The translations under genes and the position numbers were made by a program. A stretch of 5,761 nucleotides of DNA from Gammaproteobacteria bacterium (GTDB taxonomy: Bacteria; Pseudomonadota; Gammaproteobacteria; Pseudomonadales; DSM-25080), in the NCBI GenBank assembly GCA_013372965.1, contig JABXIR010000214.1:1-5761 (forward strand), given 5' to 3'. This document shows, in pieces, positions 1-5,636 of the stretch. The notes below the pieces were generated by a model, which was not told the origin of the DNA, ran no database searches, and worked only from the letters and a program-made list of their open reading frames with translations. Each line of letters begins with the position of its first letter. Position 1 is the first letter of the stretch.

Positions 1-51
1 CGCATCTGAAATGACCGATTGTGTAGCACGAGTAAATTTATCGGGTCTCAT
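1..51 (-). CDS. clpB: ClpB disaggregase, N-terminal 17 codons only (runs off the left edge)
   Basis: Seen: reading leftwards from the ATG at 51-49 there are 17 open codons, MRPDKFTRATQSVISDA, up to the window edge. This resembles the start of ClpB proteins (M-R-x-D-[KR]-[FL]-T followed by a helix ending in DA). A GAGGGG ribosome binding site lies 8 nt upstream and a sigma-32-type promoter lies at 90-117. Known: ClpB is a cytoplasmic hexameric AAA+ ATPase that works with DnaK to dissolve heat-induced aggregates, and in gammaproteobacteria it commonly follows rluD-pgeF on the same strand. Here it is on the same strand as those genes but separated from them by an oppositely oriented lipoprotein gene. 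Seventeen residues alone would not identify a family. The call rests on the match plus gene order plus the heat-shock promoter. Confidence 0.82.
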   Translation of the reverse strand, partial: MRPDKFTRATQSVISDA

Positions 52-59
52 GGTGTTAT

Positions 60-65
60 CCCCTC
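60..65 (-). promoter_or_regulatory. Ribosome binding site of clpB
   Basis: The minus strand reads GAGGGG, 8 nt before the ATG at 51-49. This is a strong Shine-Dalgarno match at normal spacing and supports the chosen clpB start. Confidence 0.75.
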
Positions 66-89
66 GAGATAATTTTTAACTTACTACTG

Positions 90-117
90 ATATGGAGGTA
101 AAAAAGTCATTTTCAAG
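90..117 (-). promoter_or_regulatory. Sigma-32 (RpoH) heat-shock promoter of clpB
   Basis: On the minus strand CTTGAAA (117-111) is followed after 13 nt by CTCCATAT (97-90). The established sigma-32 consensus is CTTGAAA, 13-15 nt, CCCCATNT, so the -35 is perfect and the -10 has one mismatch. Transcription would start near position 83, giving a leader of about 30 nt that contains the clpB ribosome binding site. The location directly upstream of a heat-shock gene strengthens the call. No start site was measured. Confidence 0.82.
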
Positions 118-150
118 GCATAAAAGACAAAAAATATAAAAATAATGGCC

Positions 151-178
151 ATTATGCCGCATTAAGGCACTTTTCAAA
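151..178 (-). promoter_or_regulatory. Possible second, sigma-70-type promoter upstream of clpB
   Basis: On the minus strand TTTGAA (178-173) and CATAAT (156-151) are separated by 16 nt. The -10 matches TATAAT at five of six positions and the -35 is moderate. It could give basal clpB expression upstream of the sigma-32 promoter. Matches of this quality are common in AT-rich spacers, so this is tentative. Confidence 0.3.
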
Positions 179-447
179 CCGCGACTATTAGAACGCCGTC
201 ACCATTAATACATTGGGGAGGTAACTGGTTTTTCAACCCCCTAAATGCCGACACACCCACCTAAGTCGATCGGGCCCCTCCTAGCTGTCAACGACCAATG
301 TGTGACACAGCACACAAAAGGCACGCTTGCGTCGGCAGGTTAACGATATCAAAGTAAACCGATTTTCCTAACTTCACTCGATGCCATATCGATGCTGACA
401 ACACACAGCTCGGGATTTGGTAATAAAACATAAAAAGCATTACTTTT

Positions 448-453
448 AAGGAG
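448..453 (+). promoter_or_regulatory. Ribosome binding site of the lipoprotein gene
   Basis: AAGGAG lies six nt before ATG 460. Together with the signal peptide that starts at this codon, it fixes the start. Confidence 0.8.
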
Positions 454-459
454 TTTTTA

Positions 460-2598
460 ATGCGTCTAACTACCTTGCTAGTCAGTTTGCTTGCCCTCAC
501 CGCATGCGGTGGAGGCGATGATGGCGATTCCACACCACCACCAACTGCGCTAGCTGGATCTTTCACACTTGATGAAGACACGATGATCGACATCAATCTA
601 TCGGGGCAACCTCAAAACGGCGGAGCGCTCTCATTTCAAATTTCACAACAGCCGTCTAATGGATCTCTCAATGGCTCCGGATCAAGTTGGACTTACAGCC
701 CTAATGCCGACTTTAACGGAACCGACTCGATAAAATTCACTGTTTCAGAGAATGGTAAAAAATCCAGCGCAGCCACTGTTTCTTTTACGATCAACCCTGT
801 TAACGACGCTCCGACAGCCAACAACGTATCCTTATCACTGAATGAAGATGAGAAAAAAACAGGGCAGTTCGATAGCTTCGATATTGATGGTGATTCACTT
901 ACGTTCACTGTCTCCAATGCGCCCTCGAACGGAACCATTACATTAGGTGAAGGCAGTTCCTTCTCATTCATGCCATCGGACGATTACTTCGGCACCGATA
1001 TAGCCAGCATTTCAGTATCCGACGGTGAACTGTCTGCAACGTTCGAACTCTCTATAGACATTCTTCCCATCAACGATGCGCCGATCGTTCCCGAAGAAGT
1101 CAATGTCACACTTCAAACAGGAATGACCGAATTCATGTACCTATCAGGGACCGACATTGACAGCGAGGAGTTATCACTCGAGCTGTTAGGCAGGCCATCG
1201 TGGGTCGGTTATACCGCAGCCACAAACCTAGTGATGCTGAGTTTACCATTTGGTGAATACCCCTCGGGTCAGTTCCGTTATCAGGTTAACGATGGCCTTC
1301 TCGATAGTAACGTGGGGAACTTCAACTACCAGACCGACCCTAGTGCAGTTGCTCTTAGTGCTGGCGGAGGAATCAGTGAACCAGTGATTTATCGAGGAGT
1401 GGCAGCAGCAAACAGCAGCTTAATAATAGCATCAAGAGCTGAAACACCCTCACCAGAGGCGAACCTGACGCTGTGGTCGCCGGAAGATTCATTGTCATTC
1501 GGGTTCGAGGACCGCGCTGTTATGGTGATCGATCTTCCGGCAGGAGCAACTGAACTAAATGTTTTGGGGCTGGAAACAGACGGCGCAAAAATGATGGCGC
1601 TAGTGTCATTTGACAACGGTTCATTTACGTTGCAGTCAGCAACGATTTCAGACACAGTGCCCTCAAGTCTTCAGAGCTCCGAGCGGCACAATTACAGCCT
1701 GCTCCCAGGAGCAAACTTTGAAAATCTTACTTTGAATTTTTATGCTGACACAGGGTTTATCTTCGAGCGAAATAATATCTCAGCATATCAAAGCGGCACA
1801 AACCTCCTTCTAGAATCACTAGATTTTGGCGTTTACGATTCGATAAGTAACGTTCGCGTTCTCGATACCCGCGAGCGTAATGGCAAGATCGAGTGGCTAA
1901 TTGATGTCATTGGAAAGCGAGTCGCGACCGATACCGAAGGTTCGATAGGTACTTATCTTGTCACCCTAAACACGGACTTTGCTGTTGCTGCAATTGATGT
2001 TTCAACGTCCGTCATCGACTTTTCGTCGGACACCGGAAAGATTCAAGGAAGCTTCCTCGTAAACGGCGACCTCGCATTGGCAAGTAACAATCGGGTTTCA
2101 CGATTTTCAGGAGATTTGACCACTCTTTGGAGTGTGGTCACACCTTACCAAGGAACATCTCAAATAGCCGAGTTAAACGATGGTTCGATTACAACCATTA
2201 CAATCGCAGACGCCGATACCAACGAATCGAGTATGTTCTTCATCAACAACATACAGCAGGAAGGATCGATTTCAAGCACTAGGTTATTCTCGTCGAGTCA
2301 TGCAGTCTCTGGAGAAATAATTTTCGACAAGAGCCATATTAACTCAGACGGAAGCGTGACCTTCTCATACTTCGACATAGGCGAGGTTAATGCTATCGAA
2401 ATTTTAATTTACGTTGATGCTAACGGCAATCCTAAGCTTAGCCATAAAGGCGATGTTTCGTTAAGCAGCGAAACTGATGCCGGTGATAATAGCGCGCTGT
2501 CTATGTATACGATTGTCGGCGATCGCCTTGTTCGAGCAACAGGGAATGGCGACAACGCGGTAGTATCGAGTCGCGAGATCATTCGTACGGGTTACTAA
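460..2598 (+). CDS. Outer-membrane lipoprotein with tandem cadherin/Ig-like (NDAP) domains and an unassigned beta-rich C-terminal half
   Basis: Seen: 712 residues starting at ATG 460 with AAGGAG six nt upstream. Residues 1-16 form a lipoprotein signal with lipobox L-T-A-C (Cys16). Position +2 is Gly rather than Asp, so by the E. coli rule it should go to the outer membrane. A low-complexity GGGDDGD...PPP linker follows. Two domains of about 90 residues come next, about 33-118 and 119-208, each ending in [VI]NDAP (115-118, 205-208). They carry YSPNADFNGTD and FMPSDDYFGTD motifs and DxDxD-like turns (141-145) typical of calcium-binding bacterial cadherin-like repeats. A diverged third domain spans about 209-291. 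Residues 300-712 match no family I recognise. They hold repeated NG/DG turns (474, 535, 574, 630) and strand pairs spaced about 42-56 residues apart, suggesting a beta-propeller (inference). The gene is alone, with its own terminator, between pgeF and clpB. Possible roles are adhesion, polymer binding or surface structure; none is shown by the sequence. Confidence 0.85.
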   Translation: MRLTTLLVSLLALTACGGGDDGDSTPPPTALAGSFTLDEDTMIDINLSGQPQNGGALSFQISQQPSNGSLNGSGSSWTYSPNADFNGTDSIKFTVSENGKKSSAATVSFTINPVNDAPTANNVSLSLNEDEKKTGQFDSFDIDGDSLTFTVSNAPSNGTITLGEGSSFSFMPSDDYFGTDIASISVSDGELSATFELSIDILPINDAPIVPEEVNVTLQTGMTEFMYLSGTDIDSEELSLELLGRPSWVGYTAATNLVMLSLPFGEYPSGQFRYQVNDGLLDSNVGNFNYQTDPSAVALSAGGGISEPVIYRGVAAANSSLIIASRAETPSPEANLTLWSPEDSLSFGFEDRAVMVIDLPAGATELNVLGLETDGAKMMALVSFDNGSFTLQSATISDTVPSSLQSSERHNYSLLPGANFENLTLNFYADTGFIFERNNISAYQSGTNLLLESLDFGVYDSISNVRVLDTRERNGKIEWLIDVIGKRVATDTEGSIGTYLVTLNTDFAVAAIDVSTSVIDFSSDTGKIQGSFLVNGDLALASNNRVSRFSGDLTTLWSVVTPYQGTSQIAELNDGSITTITIADADTNESSMFFINNIQQEGSISSTRLFSSSHAVSGEIIFDKSHINSDGSVTFSYFDIGEVNAIEILIYVDANGNPKLSHKGDVSLSSETDAGDNSALSMYTIVGDRLVRATGNGDNAVVSSREIIRTGY

Positions 2599-2630
2599 AC
2601 TATCCGCGACAAAAACGAATCGCTCCTATT

Positions 2631-2658
2631 AGCCTCTACATTGAGTAGAGGCTTTTTT
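2631..2658 (+). terminator. Rho-independent terminator of the lipoprotein gene
   Basis: A perfect 9-bp stem, AGCCTCTAC (2631-2639) and GTAGAGGCT (2645-2653), with a 5-nt loop is followed by a T run to 2658, 32 nt after the stop codon. On the opposite strand the hairpin is followed by AATAGG rather than a T run. It should therefore work for the plus strand only and not for a transcript coming from pgeF. Confidence 0.88.
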
Positions 2659-2747
2659 GCTTGTGACGCTTATCAGCCCTGCCAGCGAGTCGACTCGGCG
2701 CGCTCCTTTTAGTTGACCGTGTACTTCTCCAATGTTTGGCAAGATCG

Positions 2748-2817
2748 ACCACGTTCGAATTTGAGATGAGTTATTGCTCCGCCAACGGGGTGCACTAGAA
2801 ATCGAATTTGACGTGGT
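2748..2817. repeat. Imperfect inverted repeat between the lipoprotein terminator and the pgeF stop
   Basis: ACCACGT (2748-2754) is complementary to ACGTGGT (2811-2817). Inside these arms the 10-mer TCGAATTTGA occurs at 2755-2764 and again as a direct copy at 2802-2811. Because that 10-mer is itself nearly palindromic, the inverted match extends with a few mismatches. The pair encloses about 37 bases. It lies just downstream of pgeF, so it could form a hairpin near the 3' end of the rluD-pgeF transcript. There is no T run after it. Function is unknown. Confidence 0.45.
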
Positions 2818-2824
2818 GTGATAT

Positions 2825-3511
2825 CTATCCACCAATCACCGTTGCGATTCGTCCTGCCGTTTTATTTTCTCGATAAGAAAAAAAGCGCGGATCAGTCGCC
2901 GTGCAAAGCTTTGATAATGCGCAAGGAATGCCAAGTTCCACCAATTGCATACTGGCCAAACCAGCAAGATCGACGCGCACGTGATTCTTGCCGTCGGGTG
3001 TGTAGCATTCGCTTAAGTCCCGTTCCCAACGATCTTCGAAACGCGCCACAAAGTCAGATTCAACCTGATAAGCGGCTTGTGAGATCGAGGGCCCAATGAA
3101 CGCCCGCAGTCTTGAGCCCTCTGGACATTTCAGTTGGCGCACTGCATTTATTACGATCCCGTCGAGTAATCCTCGCCACCCAGCATGAACACCTGCATAC
3201 ACCAAGCCCGATTCACTGAAGAGCATCACGGGTAAGCAGTCGGCCGTTAGAATGCCTACCGCAAACCCGCGTCGCCCGATGCAGCCATCGGCATCTAACG
3301 GATTTGCATCGACAAATTGTGGTGCTGCGACCACGGCTGAATGCGTTTGGTTTAGCCATTGAATCGGCGCCCCGACTCGCTGCACCAGTTCGGCACGATG
3401 TTGAGCGACCTCGGCGATGTCGAGGCCGGTATGCGTTGCCATGTTGCCATCACTTACCTCGCTCATGAAAATGGACAACGGCAACTCGGTGGCAAGCTTC
3501 GTTTCGATCAA
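2825..3511 (-). CDS. pgeF: Peptidoglycan editing factor PgeF (YfiH/laccase-domain family)
   Basis: Seen: 228 residues from TTG 3511 to TAG 2825. The metal-site signature of the family is intact: NQTHS (His57), LTADCLPVMLF (Cys92) and GVHAGWRG (His109). IGPSIS (139-144) and a C-terminal FFSYREN (210-216) are also present. Known: members were first called multicopper polyphenol oxidases or purine-nucleoside-acting enzymes. E. coli YfiH/PgeF edits UDP-MurNAc precursors carrying a wrong first amino acid. The protein is cytoplasmic. The TTG start is chosen because GAGAGGA lies six nt before it, it overlaps the rluD stop as TTGA (translational coupling), and starting at the ATG at 3466 would remove the first beta strand. 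Odd: the usual N-terminal TRxGGVSxxPYxSLNLG segment is missing or heavily altered (about residues 16-31), and the protein is somewhat shorter than E. coli YfiH. Confidence 0.93.
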   Translation of the reverse strand: MIETKLATELPLSIFMSEVSDGNMATHTGLDIAEVAQHRAELVQRVGAPIQWLNQTHSAVVAAPQFVDANPLDADGCIGRRGFAVGILTADCLPVMLFSESGLVYAGVHAGWRGLLDGIVINAVRQLKCPEGSRLRAFIGPSISQAAYQVESDFVARFEDRWERDLSECYTPDGKNHVRVDLAGLASMQLVELGIPCALSKLCTATDPRFFSYRENKTAGRIATVIGG

Positions 3512-4464
3512 ACCGAATCCTCTCGATCGAGCAGTTCAATTAGCTGCTTCATATCCTCGGGCAAGTCGATTTCCCAATTCATCTCCTCGCCTGTTTCCGG
3601 GTGAATGAGCTCTAGTGCCTTTGCGTGCAGCGCCTGTCGAGGGAAGTTGCGAAGCATCTCGAGCATTTCTTCCGACGCACCCGCCGGCACTTTTTGACGA
3701 CCTGCGTAGGTTTGGTCTCCCACTAAGGGGTGCTTAAGATGCGCCATGTGCACACGAATTTGATGAGTTCGACCCGTTTCGAGCTTCACGCGGATATGCG
3801 AGTGATTACCGTATCGCTTCAGTAAGCGATAATGGGTGATCGCTTGTTTTCCGCCAGTCTTGATCACGGCCATGCGCTGGCGATGCTTGGGATGTCGACC
3901 GATTTGAGTATCCACCTTGCCACCGCCCGTCATAGTGCCCATCGCAACCGCTTCGTACTCGCGCCCAACGGTTCGGTCGTGCAGCTGTTCGACTAAGTCT
4001 GCGTGAGCTGTGAGTGTTTTAGCGATGACCATTAAACCCGTGGTATCTTTGTCGAGACGATGGACAATACCACCACGCGGCAATGCTGCGCACTCAGGCG
4101 CATGGTGCAGTACGGCATTTAAGAGCGTGCCCGATGGATTGCCTGCCGCAGGATGAACGACGAGGCCTTTGGGCTTGTTCACCACCAGCAAGTGCTTATC
4201 TTCGTAGACTACTTCGAGCGGGATATCCTCGGCCTCATGATCTGCCTCAGCCTCGAGCTGAACATCGAGAACGACGTATCGCGCAACGACGACTTTGTCT
4301 TTGGGCTTCTTGGCTTCGCCATCGAGCGTTAAGTCGCCGTCTTTAATCCAGGTTTGAAGTCGAGCACGTGAATACTCAGGGAACAAACTCGCAGCGACGT
4401 GGTCAAACCGTTTGCCATACAGTTCAGCGGGTATTTCGCGACGTTCAGTAATGTGCTCTAACAT
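3508..4464 (-). CDS. rluD: 23S rRNA pseudouridine synthase RluD
   Basis: Seen: 318 residues from ATG 4464 to TGA 3508. An S4-type RNA-binding domain comes first (YSRARLQTWIKDGDLTLDG). The RluA-family catalytic domain follows, with VVNKPKGLVVHP, the active-site motif HRLDKDTTG (catalytic Asp is residue 138 from this start) and GRTHQIRVHMAHLKHPLVGD. Known: E. coli RluD (326 residues) makes the conserved pseudouridines 1911, 1915 and 1917 in helix 69 of 23S rRNA and is needed for normal ribosome assembly. Start: an in-frame TTG at 4476 would add four residues. The ATG places exactly as many residues before the GKRFD motif as E. coli RluD has before GQRLD, so it is preferred. Neither start has a strong ribosome binding site. 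The gene overlaps pgeF by four bases, and the two probably form one transcript. bamD is divergent, as is usual. Confidence 0.95.
   Translation of the reverse strand: MLEHITERREIPAELYGKRFDHVAASLFPEYSRARLQTWIKDGDLTLDGEAKKPKDKVVVARYVVLDVQLEAEADHEAEDIPLEVVYEDKHLLVVNKPKGLVVHPAAGNPSGTLLNAVLHHAPECAALPRGGIVHRLDKDTTGLMVIAKTLTAHADLVEQLHDRTVGREYEAVAMGTMTGGGKVDTQIGRHPKHRQRMAVIKTGGKQAITHYRLLKRYGNHSHIRVKLETGRTHQIRVHMAHLKHPLVGDQTYAGRQKVPAGASEEMLEMLRNFPRQALHAKALELIHPETGEEMNWEIDLPEDMKQLIELLDREDSV
3518..3524 (-). promoter_or_regulatory. Ribosome binding site of pgeF inside the end of rluD
   Basis: The minus strand reads GAGAGGA, six nt before the TTG at 3511-3509. It lies within the last codons of rluD. This site decides for the non-ATG start of pgeF. 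Confidence 0.7.
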
Positions 4465-4567
4465 AATATTGTCCAAATGGTTTCCCGCAGGTAGCGGGAT
4501 ATGATTAAATACTGGCCTATTTTACCGAAAAATATAAATCGAAGTAGGAATTGGGAGTTTTATTTTC
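4465..4567. promoter_or_regulatory. Divergent rluD/bamD promoter region with a small GC hairpin
   Basis: This 103-bp AT-rich spacer must carry promoters for both genes. Candidate -10 boxes are TATAAA at 4533-4538 (plus, toward bamD) and TAAAAT at 4524-4519 (minus, toward rluD). Neither has a convincing -35, so the exact sites are not settled. A 6-bp perfect stem TCCCGC/GCGGGA with a 5-nt loop (4483-4499) would lie in the leader of rluD mRNA. GGGAG at 4553-4557, ten nt before ATG 4568, is the likely bamD ribosome binding site. Confidence 0.45.
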
Positions 4568-5473
4568 ATGAGTTTGTTACGCCTTACAGGCTTAGCACTA
4601 GTAGTAATGTTGTCCGCTTGTGCCGGCACAGACGACGAAAACCTTACTTCAGAGCAGCAGTTATACGAAGCAATTCAACGCAGTCTTTTAGCAAGCCAAT
4701 GGGATACCGCCATTGAGCGACTGCACCGAATTGAAGCCGATTATCCGTTTGGTCGTTTCGCCGAACAAGCCCAGCTCGAGCTGATTTACGCTTACTACGA
4801 AAGCAACCAGCCCGATGCTGCAATCTCTGCAGCCGATCGTTTTATTCGTCTGCAACCAACGCATGAAAAAGTTGATTACGCTTATTATATGCGAGGTCTC
4901 GCCGCGTTTACACAAAGCCAAGGCGTTATCGAGCGTTTTATGCCAACCGACATCACTCAGCGTGACCCAGGTGCCGCTCGCGAAAGCTTCAGTTATTTCC
5001 AGCAACTGACGGATCGTTTCCCAAACAGTCAGTATTCTTGGGATGCGAGTCAGCGCATGATTTACCTACGTAACGTTCTTGCGCGCTATGAGCTTCACGT
5101 CGCGAGTTACTACTTTACCCGTGGCGCTTACGTTGCTGCACTCAACCGTGGTAAGTATGTGCTTGAGAACTTCCCTTCTGCTCCGGCCGTGCCCGACGCT
5201 TTAGCAACCATCGTACAGGCATATCACTTGCTTGGGATGGAAGACTTGGCTCAGCACAACCTTGATCTGCTTAAGCTGAACTTCCCTGAGTACCCAGAGC
5301 TCGACGAGACGGGCAACCTTCGTTTGGCCGATAACCGTGGTGCCAATACTCGCTCGCTGATCAATCAAGTCACGTTTGGCCTTCTTGATCGCCCTGAGCC
5401 AGCGGGCTTTGACACACGTTTAGAAGGTAACATCGAACGCAACTGGGATTTGAGCGCTCCGGCGCCGCGCTAA
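4568..5473 (+). CDS. bamD: Outer membrane assembly lipoprotein BamD (ComL/YfiO)
   Basis: Seen: 301 residues from ATG 4568. The signal peptide ends in lipobox L-S-A-C (Cys18) with Ala at +2, consistent with outer-membrane sorting. The body is a series of TPR helices carrying BamD hallmarks: ADYPFGRFAEQAQLELIYAYY (57-77), DRFIRLQPTH (90-99), YYMRG (106-110), RDPGAARESF (132-141), FPNSQY (151-156) and YYFTRGAY (181-188). Known: BamD is the essential lipoprotein of the BAM complex. It binds BamA on the periplasmic side and recognises substrate beta-signals. The conserved match to E. coli BamD (245 residues) ends near residue 238. The last 60 or so residues (about 240-301) form a polar tail absent from E. 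coli; Pseudomonas BamD is also long at the C-terminus. The gene is single, divergent from rluD and convergent with nadE. Confidence 0.95.
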   Translation: MSLLRLTGLALVVMLSACAGTDDENLTSEQQLYEAIQRSLLASQWDTAIERLHRIEADYPFGRFAEQAQLELIYAYYESNQPDAAISAADRFIRLQPTHEKVDYAYYMRGLAAFTQSQGVIERFMPTDITQRDPGAARESFSYFQQLTDRFPNSQYSWDASQRMIYLRNVLARYELHVASYYFTRGAYVAALNRGKYVLENFPSAPAVPDALATIVQAYHLLGMEDLAQHNLDLLKLNFPEYPELDETGNLRLADNRGANTRSLINQVTFGLLDRPEPAGFDTRLEGNIERNWDLSAPAPR

Positions 5474-5490
5474 TCTTTTCGTGTTGTTAT

Positions 5491-5521
5491 AAAAAAGACC
5501 GCTCTTAGCGGTCTTTTTTTT
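5491..5521. terminator. Symmetric rho-independent terminator between bamD and nadE
   Basis: AAAAAAGACCGCT (5491-5503) and AGCGGTCTTTTTT (5507-5519) form a perfect 13-bp stem with a 3-nt loop. The G-C-rich core is GACCGCT/AGCGGTC. T runs follow the core on both strands (eight on plus, six on minus), so it can stop bamD transcription and also the convergent nadE transcript. It begins 17 nt after the bamD stop. Confidence 0.92.
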
Positions 5522-5564
5522 GAAGGAATTTTCCCGAACGTAGCGCGAAGCTGAAGGATCTCGT

Positions 5565-5636
5565 CAAGGCAAGGCGTGAGCTTAATTCACGGCAAGGCGT
5601 GCGCTTAATTCAAGGCAAGGCGCGAGTGCGCCTTAA
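5565..5636. repeat. Three-copy 23-bp tandem repeat reaching into the nadE stop codon
   Basis: Copies lie at 5565-5587, 5588-5610 and 5611-5636. Copies 1 and 2 differ at two of 23 positions (third and fifteenth). Copy 3 shares the first 12 bases (CAAGGCAAGGCG), then has a short insertion (CGAG) before TGCGC and TTAA. The TTAA of copy 3 contains the nadE stop codon (TAA on minus at 5635-5633). There is no unique spacer between copies, so this is a tandem duplication and not a CRISPR array. Confidence 0.8.
5617..5634 (-). repeat. Perfect hairpin at the nadE stop codon
   Basis: AAGGCGC (5617-5623), loop GAGT and GCGCCTT (5628-5634) form a perfect 7-bp GC-rich stem. In the nadE transcript it begins within the stop codon. 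It is not followed by a U run, so it is not a standard terminator. It could protect the mRNA 3' end or be a by-product of the tandem repeat. Confidence 0.5.

Larger units (their letters stand above)
52..459. other. Divergent intergenic region between clpB and the lipoprotein gene
   Basis: This 408-base spacer has no supported gene on either strand. Its left third is AT-rich and holds the clpB promoter elements described separately. The right third leads into the lipoprotein gene. At 418-426 there is a TGG-TAATAA stretch resembling an extended -10, with CTGACA at 395-400 as a poorly spaced -35 (20 nt). This is a weak candidate promoter for the gene at 460. The middle part (about 180-390) contains no motif I can assign, and I saw no tRNA, riboswitch or small-RNA signature in it. 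Confidence 0.6.

Noticed and set aside
215..237. Second sigma-32-like promoter (GTTGAAA and CCCCAATG on minus)
   Set aside because: The spacer is 12 nt, the -10 fits poorly and the site is far from clpB; the 90-117 site is much better.
215..281. GGGGAGG and CCCCTCC complementary 7-mers in the clpB upstream spacer
   Set aside because: They are 53 bases apart with no supporting extension, so probably chance.
286..291. Perfect TTGACA -35 box on the minus strand
   Set aside because: No acceptable -10 lies 15-19 bases downstream, and it is far from clpB.
288..596. Minus-strand 102-codon open frame over the lipoprotein start
   Set aside because: It overlaps the clear signal peptide gene, has low-complexity Ser/Pro content and matches no family.
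2631..2658. Bidirectional terminator serving pgeF as well
   Set aside because: On the minus strand the stem is followed by AATAGG instead of a T run.
2748..2817. Integron attC site
   Set aside because: No GTTRRRY/RYYYAAC core pair at the ends and no integrase nearby.
2629..2835. Minus-strand 68-codon open frame beyond pgeF
   Set aside because: It starts with TTG inside the end of pgeF, runs through the terminator hairpin and has no recognisable product.
4083..4346. Plus-strand open frame opposite rluD
   Set aside because: Its Arg/Leu/Pro-rich translation is a typical antisense shadow of a conserved gene.
4546..4557. Sigma-E promoter for bamD (GGAA-like -35)
   Set aside because: The GGAATT lies only about 20 bases before the start codon, leaving no room for a -10 and leader.
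5565..5636. CRISPR-like short repeats
   Set aside because: The 23-bp units abut each other with no unique spacers, and no cas gene is present.
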